Origin: Rhodospirillales bacterium | GTDB taxonomy: Bacteria > Pseudomonadota > Alphaproteobacteria > Acetobacterales > Acetobacteraceae | Direction of reading: 5' to 3' | Assembly: GCA_025351925.1 (NCBI GenBank) | Contig: JANXVC010000005.1 | Location: 1-45,076 of the forward strand | DNA length: 45,076 bases | Part shown: in pieces, positions 32,161-41,446 of the stretch | Layout of the letters: every line of letters starts with the position of its first letter | Numbering within the stretch: position 1 is the first letter of the stretch | Program-made: the position numbers and the translations under genes | The notes under the pieces: generated by a model | The model's database searches: none | Seen by the model: the letters and a program-made list of their open reading frames with translations, nothing else | Told to the model about the DNA's origin: nothing

Positions 32161-33318
32161 TCATGGCCAAGCCGTCATGATCGCCGCCGGACCAGCGCCG
32201 ACGTCGAGCGGCGTTCCGGCCCAGAGCTTGGTGCCATCCCAGCGGAACACCTGGATCGTGCGTTCCACCATATTCTGCACCAGAACGGTCCGGCCATCGC
32301 GGGTAAAGACGATGCCTTGAGACCAGCGGCCAATTGGCACCTCGACGACTTGTTTCAACCGCTTGTCGGCGAGCGCATACATCGCCAGCCGGCCCCGGTC
32401 GCGATAAAATGGGTTGTCGGCCGGCTTGGTCGTGCCCTCCTGGGTGCCGACCGCCAGGAACTTGCCGTCGGGCGACCACTTGAGGCCTTCAGGCGAGCGG
32501 CCGACCGAGATCGTCTGCACGGTGCGGAACGGCTCCGCAGTCAGGTCGATAAGGCTGATGGTGTCGGCGTCGCCATTGCCGCGCCCCATGTTGCCGACCG
32601 CCGCCATCGTGCCGTCGGCCGTGACGTCGATAGTATAGGGTGCCACCCCGGTCGTGATTTGCCGGTCGCCGAGCGTGACCCGGGCGCCGTCGATGTTCAG
32701 CACCTGAATGATGTGGTCGCCGTTGCGGGTCACCAGCGCGGCCTTGCCATCGAGGGTGAAGGCAATGCCGCTCGGCATCGATTTCGGGTCGATCATCAGC
32801 GTTTCGGCCGGGCTCAGGCGACGGTCCTTGATCGTGAACACCGACAGCGTGCCGGCGAAGCGGTTCGCGACCAGCGCCAGCGTGCCGTCAGGAGAGATGC
32901 GGACCGTGGTGGCGCCAGCTCCCGCCTGCAGCGACTGCGCCACCTGCGGCGGCGTCACCGTGAGGTCGATTACCGAGACCCGATTGTCTGGGCTGATGCC
33001 CGCCGGACCGGAGGCGTTGGCCCCAGTAGCATTGATCTTGGTGGCCGATGTCACGATGGCGAAGCTCTCGTCCTTGGCGATCGCCACCGCCATAGGCGGG
33101 CCGACAACGCTGCCGGGCACCTCGAGCGTCGCGAGTATGCTGGGCGGATAGGACGCCAGGTCGATGACGCTGATGGTGTCGGCGGACGCCTCGGGAGCAA
33201 CTACCTGGACGCCGTTGTCCAGCACGGTATGCGCGTCGTTCGATGAGATCGCGAGGTCGGCGCGCGCTGGTCCGGTCAACGTGGTCATGGCCAGCAGGCC
33301 GGCAAGCAACATCCGCAT
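32161..33318 (-). CDS. Secreted YVTN/NHL-type beta-propeller protein
   Basis: A 385-residue exported protein with a signal peptide (MRMLLAGLLAMTTLTGPARA-like, cleavage near residue 20). It has repeated blades of the YVTN type: DTISVIDLASYPP, VRISPDGTLALVANRFAGTLSVF, YTIDVTADGTMAAVGNMG, GLKWSPDGKFLAVGTQEG and VFTRDGRTVLVQNM. At least six blades can be counted, enough for a closed seven-bladed propeller. Such proteins are periplasmic, with binding or lactonase-like roles, and no catalytic site is visible here. An upstream in-frame start at 33396 is rejected in favour of the ATG at 33318 with a GGGAG ribosome site. It is downstream of the flavoprotein gene by 31 nt. Confidence 0.8.
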   Translation of the reverse strand: MRMLLAGLLAMTTLTGPARADLAISSNDAHTVLDNGVQVVAPEASADTISVIDLASYPPSILATLEVPGSVVGPPMAVAIAKDESFAIVTSATKINATGANASGPAGISPDNRVSVIDLTVTPPQVAQSLQAGAGATTVRISPDGTLALVANRFAGTLSVFTIKDRRLSPAETLMIDPKSMPSGIAFTLDGKAALVTRNGDHIIQVLNIDGARVTLGDRQITTGVAPYTIDVTADGTMAAVGNMGRGNGDADTISLIDLTAEPFRTVQTISVGRSPEGLKWSPDGKFLAVGTQEGTTKPADNPFYRDRGRLAMYALADKRLKQVVEVPIGRWSQGIVFTRDGRTVLVQNMVERTIQVFRWDGTKLWAGTPLDVGAGPAAIMTAWP

Positions 33319-33349
33319 CGCATATCTCCCGCAGAATTTGGTATAAACG

Positions 33350-34471
33350 TTACGACACGTTGCGCCGGTTCGCCAGACCTTCGACATGCTCGGCAATAGC
33401 CATGGCGGAAGTAAGGCCCGGGCTCTCTATGCCGAACAGGTTCACCAGGCCGCCCAGCCCGTGCTGCGCCGGGCCGGAGACGACGAAATCGGCCGCCGGC
33501 TCGTTGGGTCCGCTGATCTTGGGACGGATCCCCGCGTAGCCCGGCGTCAGTGCGCCGTCCGGCAAGCCCGGCCAGTAGCGGCGGATGGCCGCATAGAACC
33601 CGTCGGCCCGGCGGATATCGACGTCGTACTCCTCGTGCTCGACCCACTGCACGTCCGGCCCGAACCGTGCCTGGCCGCCGAGGTCCAAGGTCAGGTGAAC
33701 CCCCAAACCCGCCGCCTCCGGCACGGGGTAGATCAGACGGTGAAACGGGGCGCGGCCGGCCAACGAGTAGTAGCTGCCCTTGCATAAATAGGCGTACGGG
33801 ATGGTCTCCGGCGGGATGCCGGCGATGCAGCGTGCGATGTCGGGCGCACGGAGGCCGATGGCGTTCACCAGAACCTCGCATTCAAGCTGCATCGGCTCGT
33901 CGCCGCCGATCCGGAGCATGAAGCCGCCCCCTGGCCGCGTTGAGCCGGACAGCACGGGGGCGTGACAGACGACGGCGCCGCCGGCGTTCTCGGTGTCGCC
34001 CTGGAAGCTAAGCATCAGCGCGTGGCTGTCCACGATCCCGGTGCTGGGCGACAGCAACGCCGCCGCGGCTCGTAAGGCAGGCTCCAGCCGCTGCGTGTCC
34101 GCCGTGTCCAGCCACTCCAGGTCGTCCACGCCGTTCAGGGCGGCCTTGGCGCGGATGATGTCGAGGGTCGGGACCTCCGCGTCTTCGGCGGCGACGATCA
34201 GCTTGCCTAGGCGGCGATGCGGGATGCCGCGTTCGGCGCAGTAAGCATACAGCATGTGCTTGCCCTGGACGCAGAAGCGCGCCTTGAGGCTGTTGGTTGG
34301 ATAGTAGATGCCGGCGTGCACGACCTCCGAATTGCGCGACGACGCGCCAGTGCCGATGCCGCCGGCTGCCTCCAGCACCCAGACCTCGCGGCCCGATAAC
34401 GCCAAGGCGCGGGCGACGGCCAGGCCGACCACCCCAGCGCCGATCACCACGCACTCCACCCGTTCCGTCAC
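33350..34471 (-). CDS. FAD-dependent oxidoreductase, L-2-hydroxyglutarate oxidase (LhgO)-like
   Basis: A 373-residue DAO-family flavoprotein. The GxGxxG FAD motif is in [16 protein letters not shown] (G11-G16), followed by [24 protein letters not shown], the block characteristic of the LhgO/L2HGDH group, and a C-terminal [23 protein letters not shown]. Such enzymes oxidise L-2-hydroxyglutarate, or related 2-hydroxy or amino acids, and pass electrons to quinone. The frame is open to 34570, but a GTG at 34471 with an AGGAG site upstream fits the family start. The propeller gene follows 31 nt downstream, perhaps in one transcript. The substrate is inferred from family only. Confidence 0.85.
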   Translation of the reverse strand: MTERVECVVIGAGVVGLAVARALALSGREVWVLEAAGGIGTGASSRNSEVVHAGIYYPTNSLKARFCVQGKHMLYAYCAERGIPHRRLGKLIVAAEDAEVPTLDIIRAKAALNGVDDLEWLDTADTQRLEPALRAAAALLSPSTGIVDSHALMLSFQGDTENAGGAVVCHAPVLSGSTRPGGGFMLRIGGDEPMQLECEVLVNAIGLRAPDIARCIAGIPPETIPYAYLCKGSYYSLAGRAPFHRLIYPVPEAAGLGVHLTLDLGGQARFGPDVQWVEHEEYDVDIRRADGFYAAIRRYWPGLPDGALTPGYAGIRPKISGPNEPAADFVVSGPAQHGLGGLVNLFGIESPGLTSAMAIAEHVEGLANRRNVS

Positions 34472-34520
34472 GCAAACTGCTCCTATTGCGGGTAAAGTAG
34501 GCGCGGGCGCGTGTCCGGGG

Positions 34521-35759
34521 TCAAGTCGGACGCTCGCGATCCTCGTCCTCGCGGTCGCTGGAGACGCCAACGGTGCGGATCAGCGCCGGGTGCAATACAT
34601 AGGCGTCAAGCCGGTCCGGACGCGGAATGCCGTGCCGCAGGCGGTCGAGCACCTGCCAGGCGTGCGCATGGCGGGGCAAAGCGGCGATGGCGGGCGGGTC
34701 CATGCCATAGGCGAGCAGCCGCCAGTCCAGATCGCCGGTGAAGCCGTCTTGTGCCACCCAGGCCAGCAGCTTCGCCGCGCCTTTTGCGCTGATAATGTAG
34801 CCGTCGCCGCCGGGCGCGTTGTCCTCTGGCAGGAAGCTGAGCATGGCGTCGGCGAGCCGGTGCAGACTAGGAGCGTCAGCTGCGTCCGGGTCCAGCCGCG
34901 GCTCGAGCCGGTCATTGACGAAACAGATATCGTAGTCCGGCGTCAACCCGAGCGGGCCAAGTCGGGCCGGAAGCGGGAGCAGCGGGATCACGTCGTCCTC
35001 GATGACCAGTAGGTGACCGAGGCTTTGCAGCGCGAGACTCTCCCAGGTGGCGGCATGGCTCAGGAAACAGCCTAGCGTGCCGCGCATGGCCGGATCGGCC
35101 GGACAACCGAGTAAACGCTGGACCGCTGAGAGCGGCAGGCGGCTGCCCTCGACGGCGGGAATGCGATGCAGCGGCGCGGGACCGTGGCCAAACAGCCGCT
35201 CGGTCCAGGCACGGCGTTCGGTGTTGCGGTCGAGGTTCACGACGGCGATGCCGTAGTCGTGCCCATGCGGCGTTTGCGCGGCGAGCCAGGCGCCAACCCG
35301 CTGATACATCAGCGCCGCTTTGTGCTTGGCCGCATACTCGGCGTTGCCGGGATCAAGCCGCAGGGCGGCGGCAAAACCCTGCGCCGCCATGGGCCAGTCG
35401 CGCCGCTGCCGCGCCACGTCGGCGCGCAATGCCTGCAGCGCTGCGTGGCCAGGCCGATCTTTGAGCAGGTCGGCGGCGCGTTGCCCTAACGTGTCGAGGT
35501 CGTCCATGTGGTAGGCGTACAGCGCGATGTAGTGCGCCAGCCACTCCGCATCCGGCAGATGCTGCGCCGCTCGGCGAAACTGCGGGTCGGAGTCCGGATA
35601 ATGCAACGCGGATTTCAGGTCCCGCTTGAGTTCAAGCGCCAGGGTCCAATCGTCCGGCGCCTGCCTCAGCAAAGCCCGCCATGCCTCGATCGCACGCCCA
35701 TGCTCTCCGGCTGCACGGGCGTTGAGCGCTGTGGTTCGGAGGGCGTTAAGGGTCGTCAT
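34521..35759 (-). CDS. TPR-containing glycosyltransferase family 25 protein
   Basis: A 412-residue protein with two parts. Residues 1 to about 160 are helical repeats of TPR type ([22 protein letters not shown] and later [24 protein letters not shown]). Residues about 170-400 are a GT25/LPS glycosyltransferase domain: [30 protein letters not shown] and LLVIEDDVI, with the likely metal/sugar-nucleotide site at E254-D256. GT25 enzymes add galactose or similar sugars to LPS core or proteins. The frame is open to 36014; the ATG at 35759 matches the TPR start but has a weak ribosome site, and a GTG nine nt earlier is possible. It lies 49 nt before the flavoprotein. Confidence 0.75.
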   Translation of the reverse strand: MTTLNALRTTALNARAAGEHGRAIEAWRALLRQAPDDWTLALELKRDLKSALHYPDSDPQFRRAAQHLPDAEWLAHYIALYAYHMDDLDTLGQRAADLLKDRPGHAALQALRADVARQRRDWPMAAQGFAAALRLDPGNAEYAAKHKAALMYQRVGAWLAAQTPHGHDYGIAVVNLDRNTERRAWTERLFGHGPAPLHRIPAVEGSRLPLSAVQRLLGCPADPAMRGTLGCFLSHAATWESLALQSLGHLLVIEDDVIPLLPLPARLGPLGLTPDYDICFVNDRLEPRLDPDAADAPSLHRLADAMLSFLPEDNAPGGDGYIISAKGAAKLLAWVAQDGFTGDLDWRLLAYGMDPPAIAALPRHAHAWQVLDRLRHGIPRPDRLDAYVLHPALIRTVGVSSDREDEDRERPT

Positions 35760-35963
35760 CGGCGTCACGGTGTCTAGCAGAGGCTGGATGGGAAAGCGCG
35801 TCGTCGGATCTTTTATTTGAAGTACGATGCGAGGAGTGTCCGTCAAACGAACGCTTGGCGAACACTCGGCCATGATGGTCTGCTTCCAACCCACAGCGGA
35901 TAACGCAGGCCCGTCGCCTGACAGTTCGGCTGAATACCTGAACTGTGCCATCATCCAACCAGC

Positions 35964-36467
35964 ATGGACCAACCTCTTCCTAGCTTGGGCTATACCGAAA
36001 CCAAGCGGTTGCACCTGCAGCCTCTCAGGCTATCCGATGCCGAGGCGTTCCGCGCCATGACAGACGAGCCTACCATCATTGATGCCATTTATTTCCTTGA
36101 GCGGCCGTTCAGGCTGGTTGACGCTGAGAAACTCATCATTGGCGATAATGATGGCCGAGACTGCTTCTGGGGCGTGTGGAAGCGAGAAGGCTTAATTCTG
36201 CTTGGCACTGTCGGCACACATCTGAAAGGCACCGACGAGATCGAGGTTGGCTACTGGTTTGCGAGCGCCTCGCAAGGTCTTGGACTAGCGTCCGAGGCCG
36301 TGACAGGTGTCATGTTGGTCCTTTTGGACAACTATCCCAAACGTCGGATTATCGCAGAGTGCAAGCCGGAGAACCAGGCGTCACGGCACCTGCTGGAAAG
36401 GGTTGGCTTCCGGGCAGACAATGCAGGCGACGCACGCCCCGGCCGCCAAAGGTTGATCTTTGTCTAA
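35964..36467 (+). CDS. GNAT N-acetyltransferase (RimJ/RimL-like)
   Basis: A 167-residue acetyltransferase of the GNAT superfamily. Visible blocks are TKRLHLQPLRLSDAEAF near residues 13-29, EIEVGYWFASASQGLGLASEAV near 92-113 (motif A region, with an altered acetyl-CoA loop, QGLGLA) and AECKPENQASRHLLERVGF near 130-148. This is the RimJ/RimL/spermidine-acetyltransferase layout. The acceptor is unknown. It is less GC-rich than its surroundings and diverges from the GT25 gene across 204 nt, next to a gene-free scar and a tRNA gene. Confidence 0.8.
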   Translation: MDQPLPSLGYTETKRLHLQPLRLSDAEAFRAMTDEPTIIDAIYFLERPFRLVDAEKLIIGDNDGRDCFWGVWKREGLILLGTVGTHLKGTDEIEVGYWFASASQGLGLASEAVTGVMLVLLDNYPKRRIIAECKPENQASRHLLERVGFRADNAGDARPGRQRLIFV

Positions 36468-36781
36468 TAGAAACCTCGGCTTGCCTGTCGCGAATGTCTG
36501 CTGTCCACCCGAAGCAGCCTTATGAAATGCTTGGTGCGCCCCAAAATACCTGTCCGTCAAACCACCCATGACCGGTCACCCTGGATGTGTTCGAAGACTC
36601 TGCTCTTCTTTGGAGTGAACCCCTGAAGTGAGACAAATAAAGTCGGACAGCTCCTAACGAGGAGAACATTCGGAGCACCTCGCCGAGCTCGGCCACTACG
36701 GCGTCCTTAGCGTCGGTCAAGGTACGAGACCGGCCTTTGTGGGCGCACGCCGCACGCCGCCGGCGCGCTTCCAAGCCATGG
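36468..36781. other. Gene-free, lower-GC stretch beside tRNA-Glu; possible element scar
   Basis: No convincing gene is present in these 314 bases. The stretch is poorer in GC than the core genes. Near 36622-36660 it has a sequence (TGAACCCCTGAAGTGAGACA, then GTCGGACAGC) that looks like the end of an IS3-type element, but no transposase remnant can be aligned by eye. It lies on the 3' side of the minus-strand tRNA-Glu, a common integration position, and next to a lower-GC acetyltransferase. Calling it a scar of a mobile element is inference. Confidence 0.35.
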
Positions 36782-36857
36782 TGGTGCCCCGTACGGGATT
36801 CGAACCCGTGTTACAGCCTTGAAAGGGCCGTGTCCTAGGCCTCTAGACGAACAGGAC
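36782..36857 (-). tRNA. tRNA-Glu (anticodon UUC)
   Basis: On the minus strand this folds as a 76-nt tRNA including the encoded CCA. The acceptor pair is GTCCTGT with ACGGGGC plus discriminator A, the D arm is in CGTCTAGAGGCCTAGGACA, the anticodon loop is CCTTTCAAG with TTC, and the T arm is ACGGGTTCGAATCCCGT. It closely resembles bacterial tRNA-Glu. Two G-U pairs occur in the acceptor stem. Confidence 0.95.
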
Positions 36858-36901
36858 CGCGCCGCGGGGCGTAGCGCGGGCCGGGCGGTCTGGTCAAGCG
36901 G

Positions 36902-38602
36902 CTAAGCGGTATCCGCCGCGCGAAGGCCCAGCTCGCGCTCCATTGCCTCGCGCATCAGAAACTTTTGCATCTTGCCGGTGACGGTCATGGGGAACTCGTC
37001 CACGAACCGCACGTAGCGCGGCACCTTCTGATGCGCGATCTGGCCGCGGCAGAACGCCTGGACCTCGGCCTCCGTCAGGCTCTCCCCGGCGCGCAGCTTC
37101 ACCCAGGCGCACAGCTCCTCGCCATACTTCGGGTCCGGCACGCCGAAGGCCTGGATGTCCTGGATAGCCGGGTGGCGATACAGGAATTCTTCCACCTCAC
37201 GCGGATACACGTTCTCGCCGCCGCGGATCACCACGTCCTTGATGCGGCCGACGATATTGCAGAATCCCTCCTCGTCAATCGTCGCCAGGTCGCCGGTGTG
37301 CATCCAGCGCGCCGCGTCGATCACCCCACGGGTGCGCGCCTCGTCGCCCCAGTAACCCAGCATCACGCTGTAGCCTCGGGTGCACAGCTCGCCGGCCACG
37401 CCGCGCGGCACGATGCGGCCCTCGGCGTCGATGATCTTCACCTCCAAATGCGGATGCACCCGGCCCACCGTGCTGACCCGGCGCTCCAGCGGATCGGAGG
37501 TTGAGCTCTGGAAGCTCACCGGGCTGGTCTCTGTCATGCCGTAGCAGATGGTAATCTCCTCCAGGTGCATGCGCTCGACGGCGCGGCGCATCACCTCAAT
37601 GGGGCAGGGCGACCCCGCCATGATGCCGGTGCGCAGGCTGCTGAGGTCAAAGCGGTCGAACTCTGGGTGTTCGAGCTCGGCGATGAACATGGTCGGCACG
37701 CCATGCAGGCCGGTGCAGCGCTCGTTCGCGACGGTTTGGAGGACGTCCAGCGGGTCGAAGCCCGGCCCCGGATAGACCATCGCGGCGCCGTGCGTGGTGC
37801 AGGCGAGATTGCCCAGCACCATGCCGAAGCAGTGATACAGCGGCACCGGAACGCATAGCCGGTCTTGCTCTGTCAGGCGCATGGCCTCGCCGATGAAGAA
37901 GCCGTTGTTCAGGATGTTGTGATGGGTCAGCGTAGCGCCCTTCGGCACGCCGGTGGTGCCGCTAGTGAACTGGATGTTGATCGGGTCATCGAACTGCAGC
38001 AACGGCTGCAGGCGGGCCAGCTTCGCCCGGTGCGCGTCGGTGGCGAGGCCGGGCACGTCGTCAAACGGCAGGCAGCCCGGCGCCGCGCCGCCGATCTGGA
38101 TCACTGTCCGCAAGTCCGGCAACCGCTCGCTGTTAAGGCGGCCCGGCGTCGAGGCCGCAAGCTCTGGCACGATCTGCGTCAGCATGCCGAGGTAGTCGCT
38201 GGTCTTGAACGCCGTCGCCGTTACCAGCGCCTTGCAGCCCACCATGCGGAGCGCAAACTCAAGTTCCATCACACGGTAGGCCGGGTTCACGTTGACCAGG
38301 ACAATGCCGGCCTTGGCGGTGGCGAACTGTACAACGACCCACTCGGCGTTGTTCAGCGACCAGATGCCCAGCCGGTCGCCGCGCTCCAGGCCCAGCGCCA
38401 GCAGCCCGGCGGCGAACGCTTCCGCCCGCCGCACCAGCTCGGCATAGCTCCAGTGCACGCCTTGGCTGCGCACGATAAGCGCCGGGCGGTCGGGAACGCG
38501 GGCGGCGGTGCGGTCTAGGTTCTGACCCAGCGTCTCGCCGAGCAAAGGCAGGTCCCAGGCGCCGTGGACGTAGCTGATCGGTGGATTGATCGCTGTGGTC
38601 AT
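36902..38602 (-). CDS. Acyl-CoA synthetase (AMP-binding), ACSF2/FadD-like
   Basis: A 566-residue ANL-superfamily ligase. Blocks are [20 protein letters not shown] (about residues 195-215), [56 protein letters not shown] and the C-terminal lysine in [14 protein letters not shown]. It converts a fatty or branched acid to its CoA ester. The ATG at 38602 has an AGGAG site. It is divergent from isovaleryl-CoA dehydrogenase across 48 nt, so both may share regulation and act on branched-chain or leucine-derived acids. Substrate range is not determinable. Confidence 0.88.
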   Translation of the reverse strand: MTTAINPPISYVHGAWDLPLLGETLGQNLDRTAARVPDRPALIVRSQGVHWSYAELVRRAEAFAAGLLALGLERGDRLGIWSLNNAEWVVVQFATAKAGIVLVNVNPAYRVMELEFALRMVGCKALVTATAFKTSDYLGMLTQIVPELAASTPGRLNSERLPDLRTVIQIGGAAPGCLPFDDVPGLATDAHRAKLARLQPLLQFDDPINIQFTSGTTGVPKGATLTHHNILNNGFFIGEAMRLTEQDRLCVPVPLYHCFGMVLGNLACTTHGAAMVYPGPGFDPLDVLQTVANERCTGLHGVPTMFIAELEHPEFDRFDLSSLRTGIMAGSPCPIEVMRRAVERMHLEEITICYGMTETSPVSFQSSTSDPLERRVSTVGRVHPHLEVKIIDAEGRIVPRGVAGELCTRGYSVMLGYWGDEARTRGVIDAARWMHTGDLATIDEEGFCNIVGRIKDVVIRGGENVYPREVEEFLYRHPAIQDIQAFGVPDPKYGEELCAWVKLRAGESLTEAEVQAFCRGQIAHQKVPRYVRFVDEFPMTVTGKMQKFLMREAMERELGLRAADTA

Positions 38603-38650
38603 ACGCCGCTCCTGGCCTATATTCGGCCTGAACACAAAAGGAATCCTCCA

Positions 38651-39832
38651 GTGTCCGCAAGCCTGCCCAACCGTCTGCCGGGCCTTAATTTTGACCTGGG
38701 TGAGACCGCCGACATGCTGCGCGGGTCGGTCGAGACCTTTGCCGCGGACGAGATCGCGCCCCGTGCGGCGGAGATCGACCGCAGCAACGACTTCCCGGCC
38801 GATCTATGGCGCATAATGGGCGACCTGGGCGTGCTGGGCATCACCGTCGAGGACGAGTATGGCGGCGCCGGGATGGGCTACCTCGAGCATTGCGTGGCGA
38901 TGGAGGAGATCAGCCGCGCCAGCGCCTCGGTGGGTTTGAGCTATGGGGCGCATAGCAACCTTTGCGTGAACCAGATCCGCAAGAATGGCACCGAGGCGCA
39001 GAAGCGGCGCTATCTGCCCGGCCTGGTCAGCGGGGAGCACGTGGGTGCCTTGGCAATGAGCGAGAGCGGCGCCGGGTCGGACGTGGTGGGCATGCGGCTG
39101 CGGGCGGACAAGCGCGGGGACCGCTACGTGCTGAACGGCACGAAGATGTGGATCACCAACGGGCCGGAGGCCGACGTGCTGGTGGTCTATGCCAAGACCG
39201 ATCCGGCGGCTGGGTCGCGCGGCATCACGGCGTTCCTGATCGAGAAGGGCATGAAAGGTTTTTCCTGCGCGCAGAAGCTCGACAAGCTCGGCATGCGCGG
39301 CAGCAACACCGGCGAATTGGTGTTCCAGGACTGCGAGGTGCCGGAGGAGCATGTGATGGGCGGTGTGGGCCGCGGAGTGAACGTGCTGATGTCCGGGCTG
39401 GACTACGAGCGCGCGGTGCTGGCGGCGGGGCCGCTCGGCATCATGCAGGCCTGCATGGACGTGGTGCTGCCCTACATCCACGAGCGCAAGCAGTTCGGCC
39501 AAGCGATCGGCGAGTTTCAGCTCATGCAGGGCAAGATCGCCGATATGTATACGACGATGAATGCCGCCAAGGCGTATGTCTATGCCGTCGCCAAGGCCTG
39601 CGACCGCGGCGAGACCGCGCGCAAGGATGCGGCCGGCGCTATCCTGTATGCGGCGGAGCGCGCGACCTGGATGGCGCTAGAGGCGATCCAGGTGCTGGGT
39701 GGCAACGGCTACATCAACGACTACCCGACCGGGCGGCTGCTGCGCGACGCCAAGCTGTATGAGATCGGCGCCGGAACCAGCGAGATCAGGCGGATGCTGA
39801 TTGGGCGAGAGCTGTTTCGGGAGAGTGCTTAA
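38651..39832 (+). CDS. ivd: Isovaleryl-CoA dehydrogenase
   Basis: A 393-residue acyl-CoA dehydrogenase. Family blocks are [35 protein letters not shown] and [18 protein letters not shown]. The catalytic glutamate is in [11 protein letters not shown] (E253), the position used in isovaleryl-CoA dehydrogenase rather than the more C-terminal glutamate of other family members. C-terminal [32 protein letters not shown] is also typical. The start is a GTG at 38651 with an AAGGA site. It oxidises isovaleryl-CoA in leucine degradation and hands electrons to ETF. The usual partner genes (methylcrotonyl-CoA carboxylase, hydroxymethylglutaryl-CoA lyase) do not follow; an AT-rich orphan on the opposite strand does. 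Confidence 0.93.
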   Translation: MSASLPNRLPGLNFDLGETADMLRGSVETFAADEIAPRAAEIDRSNDFPADLWRIMGDLGVLGITVEDEYGGAGMGYLEHCVAMEEISRASASVGLSYGAHSNLCVNQIRKNGTEAQKRRYLPGLVSGEHVGALAMSESGAGSDVVGMRLRADKRGDRYVLNGTKMWITNGPEADVLVVYAKTDPAAGSRGITAFLIEKGMKGFSCAQKLDKLGMRGSNTGELVFQDCEVPEEHVMGGVGRGVNVLMSGLDYERAVLAAGPLGIMQACMDVVLPYIHERKQFGQAIGEFQLMQGKIADMYTTMNAAKAYVYAVAKACDRGETARKDAAGAILYAAERATWMALEAIQVLGGNGYINDYPTGRLLRDAKLYEIGAGTSEIRRMLIGRELFRESA

Positions 39833-39839
39833 GCTTGAC

Positions 39840-40496
39840 TCATATACTGACGGAATATGATTTTATTTCGCCTCCGATACTTTTACAAACAGTTTCCACA
39901 AGCTTCGGCATTCCACTATCACATGCGCTCTTTGATTTCTGTAATATGGGTTGTGTCTGACGAGCCTTGCGATAAACATCATTTAAATCAAATATCGGAA
40001 ATATGATAGACGCGAAAATAATCATCAGAGCGTAAATATTTAGGATTGCACCATCTGGTCGTATTAAAGATGACCATAGCAGTAGTAACACATTTCCTAA
40101 TGTGACAAAAAAATGCAAGCTATAAAGATTGCCTCTAAGATCATCGAAGTATATTTTTTGTGATCGATTAAGTTGATTCAGCAGATCAATCATACGCTCT
40201 AAACTAGTTTTTGTTGTATTGGAGTTTCTGGCTTTCTTGCTGACATATTCTATCGTCAAATTTATTTTTGGTCCGAGTGCATGTTGCAGTTGTGGTCCTG
40301 CAACAGCGAAGGCGATACTCGTAGCCGCACCAAGCGCGAACATAGATCGCATATGCTCGACCTTTGTTGAACTAGAGCACCACTGATTAAAGTTCGCTAT
40401 ATTAGACGTAGCTACAAGTAAAACAACAGAAACCGCTATAAAGAGAAAACCTAAGAACATCGGAACAAGAATGCGGTTTAGTTTTTCAAAAGCCAT
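39840..40496 (-). CDS. AT-rich orphan four-helix membrane protein
   Basis: A 218-residue integral membrane protein of unknown family. Four hydrophobic segments are visible at about residues 10-29, 52-68, 125-145 and 150-169. A polar, helical, Lys/Asn-rich loop (about 75-120, with RMIDLLNQLNRSQKIYFDDL) separates the two pairs, and a 49-residue basic tail contains two cysteines. Its composition is far more AT-rich than every neighbour, and codon use (many AAA, ATA, TTA) is foreign to this genome. No good ribosome site is seen before the ATG. It is convergent with ivd, with 7 nt between stops. This strongly suggests recent horizontal transfer; no function can be assigned. Confidence 0.7.
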   Translation of the reverse strand: MAFEKLNRILVPMFLGFLFIAVSVVLLVATSNIANFNQWCSSSTKVEHMRSMFALGAATSIAFAVAGPQLQHALGPKINLTIEYVSKKARNSNTTKTSLERMIDLLNQLNRSQKIYFDDLRGNLYSLHFFVTLGNVLLLLWSSLIRPDGAILNIYALMIIFASIIFPIFDLNDVYRKARQTQPILQKSKSACDSGMPKLVETVCKSIGGEIKSYSVSI

Positions 40497-40607
40497 TTAG
40501 TCCAACTTTTATGGGAGTGTGAAGCTGCGTGTGGTCATTCGACCGCTCCACTAAAACGCTGTCTGCCCATTTGCGATTGCTCTGTGTAGTGGATTGTGCC
40601 AGTTATC

Positions 40608-41336
40608 TTATAGCCGCGCCCGCACGGCCGCTACGGCCTGCTGCAGATCGCCAAGCTCGATCAGCCCGGCGAACAGCTTCTTGCCGACGATCAGCGCCGG
40701 GGTGCCTTGCAGTCCGATCTGCTGCGCGAGCGCGATGTTGGCGTCGAGCCGCGCCTTGATAACGGGGTCGTCCATGTCGCGCAGTAGGCGTCCGCCGTCG
40801 AGGCCCAGGCGCTCGGCGGCAGCGCGCAGCGTGTCACGCGTCGGCGGGGCGGCATCGTGCATAATCACGTCCTGCAGCTTGAAATAGCCGCCCTGGCGTT
40901 GTGCAGCCAGCAGGGCGCGGCTTTCTAACTGGCTGGCGGGACCCAGGATCGGCAGGTCCTTGAACACGATTCGCACGTTTGGGTCGGCCCGTAGCAGCGC
41001 AGCGTGGGTGGGCAGCATACGGCGGCAGTAGGGGCAGCGCGTGTCGTAGAACTCGACGATGGTGACGTTGCCCATTGGATTACCCAGCACCGGATCGGCC
41101 GGGTCCACCAGGCTGCTGGCCAGTTTTGCCAAGACATCCCGCGTGGCCGTCTCCTCGCGCCGCGCGTCATCGGCCTGCAGCGCCTGCAGCGCCTCGCGCA
41201 GGATCGACGGATCGGTGCGGAGCGCCTCGCGCAGCACACCGACGATCTCGGCCCGTTGGGCGGCGGTGATGCCTTGGCTGACGGCTGGGGTGGCCAGCAG
41301 CGACAGCGCGAGGGCGGCGGTGAGGGCAGGGCGCAT
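40608..41336 (-). CDS. DsbA-family thiol:disulphide oxidoreductase
   Basis: A 242-residue periplasmic thioredoxin-fold protein. A signal peptide (MRPALTAALALSLLATPAVS, cleaved near residue 20-22) is followed by a helical lead (about 25-75) of the kind seen in the Com1/DsbA-like group. The active site is FYDTRCPYCRRMLP (C101-x-x-C104, CPYC), and the cis-proline loop is GLQGTPALIVGKKLF near the C-terminus. It likely makes or isomerises disulphides in exported proteins. The ATG at 41336 is preferred over an upstream start at 41384 because of the signal peptide. It diverges from the GGT-like lipoprotein gene. Confidence 0.9.
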   Translation of the reverse strand: MRPALTAALALSLLATPAVSQGITAAQRAEIVGVLREALRTDPSILREALQALQADDARREETATRDVLAKLASSLVDPADPVLGNPMGNVTIVEFYDTRCPYCRRMLPTHAALLRADPNVRIVFKDLPILGPASQLESRALLAAQRQGGYFKLQDVIMHDAAPPTRDTLRAAAERLGLDGGRLLRDMDDPVIKARLDANIALAQQIGLQGTPALIVGKKLFAGLIELGDLQQAVAAVRARL

Positions 41337-41446
41337 CCGTGGAGACCTCAAACAGGGGGTTGCATCGCTGACCTGGAATAGCATCGGTTGCCGGTCGAAG
41401 CGAAGGCCGCTATGGCACGACGCTCAGGATGCGAAAGGAATAATCG

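Noticed and set aside
35827-36060. 77-codon plus-strand frame before the GNAT gene
   Set aside because: Overlaps the GNAT start in another frame and lacks any recognisable motif.
36520-36774. 84-codon minus-strand frame in the gap beside tRNA-Glu
   Set aside because: Starts and ends without a good ribosome site or recognisable domain, and crosses the possible IS end; treated as part of a scar.
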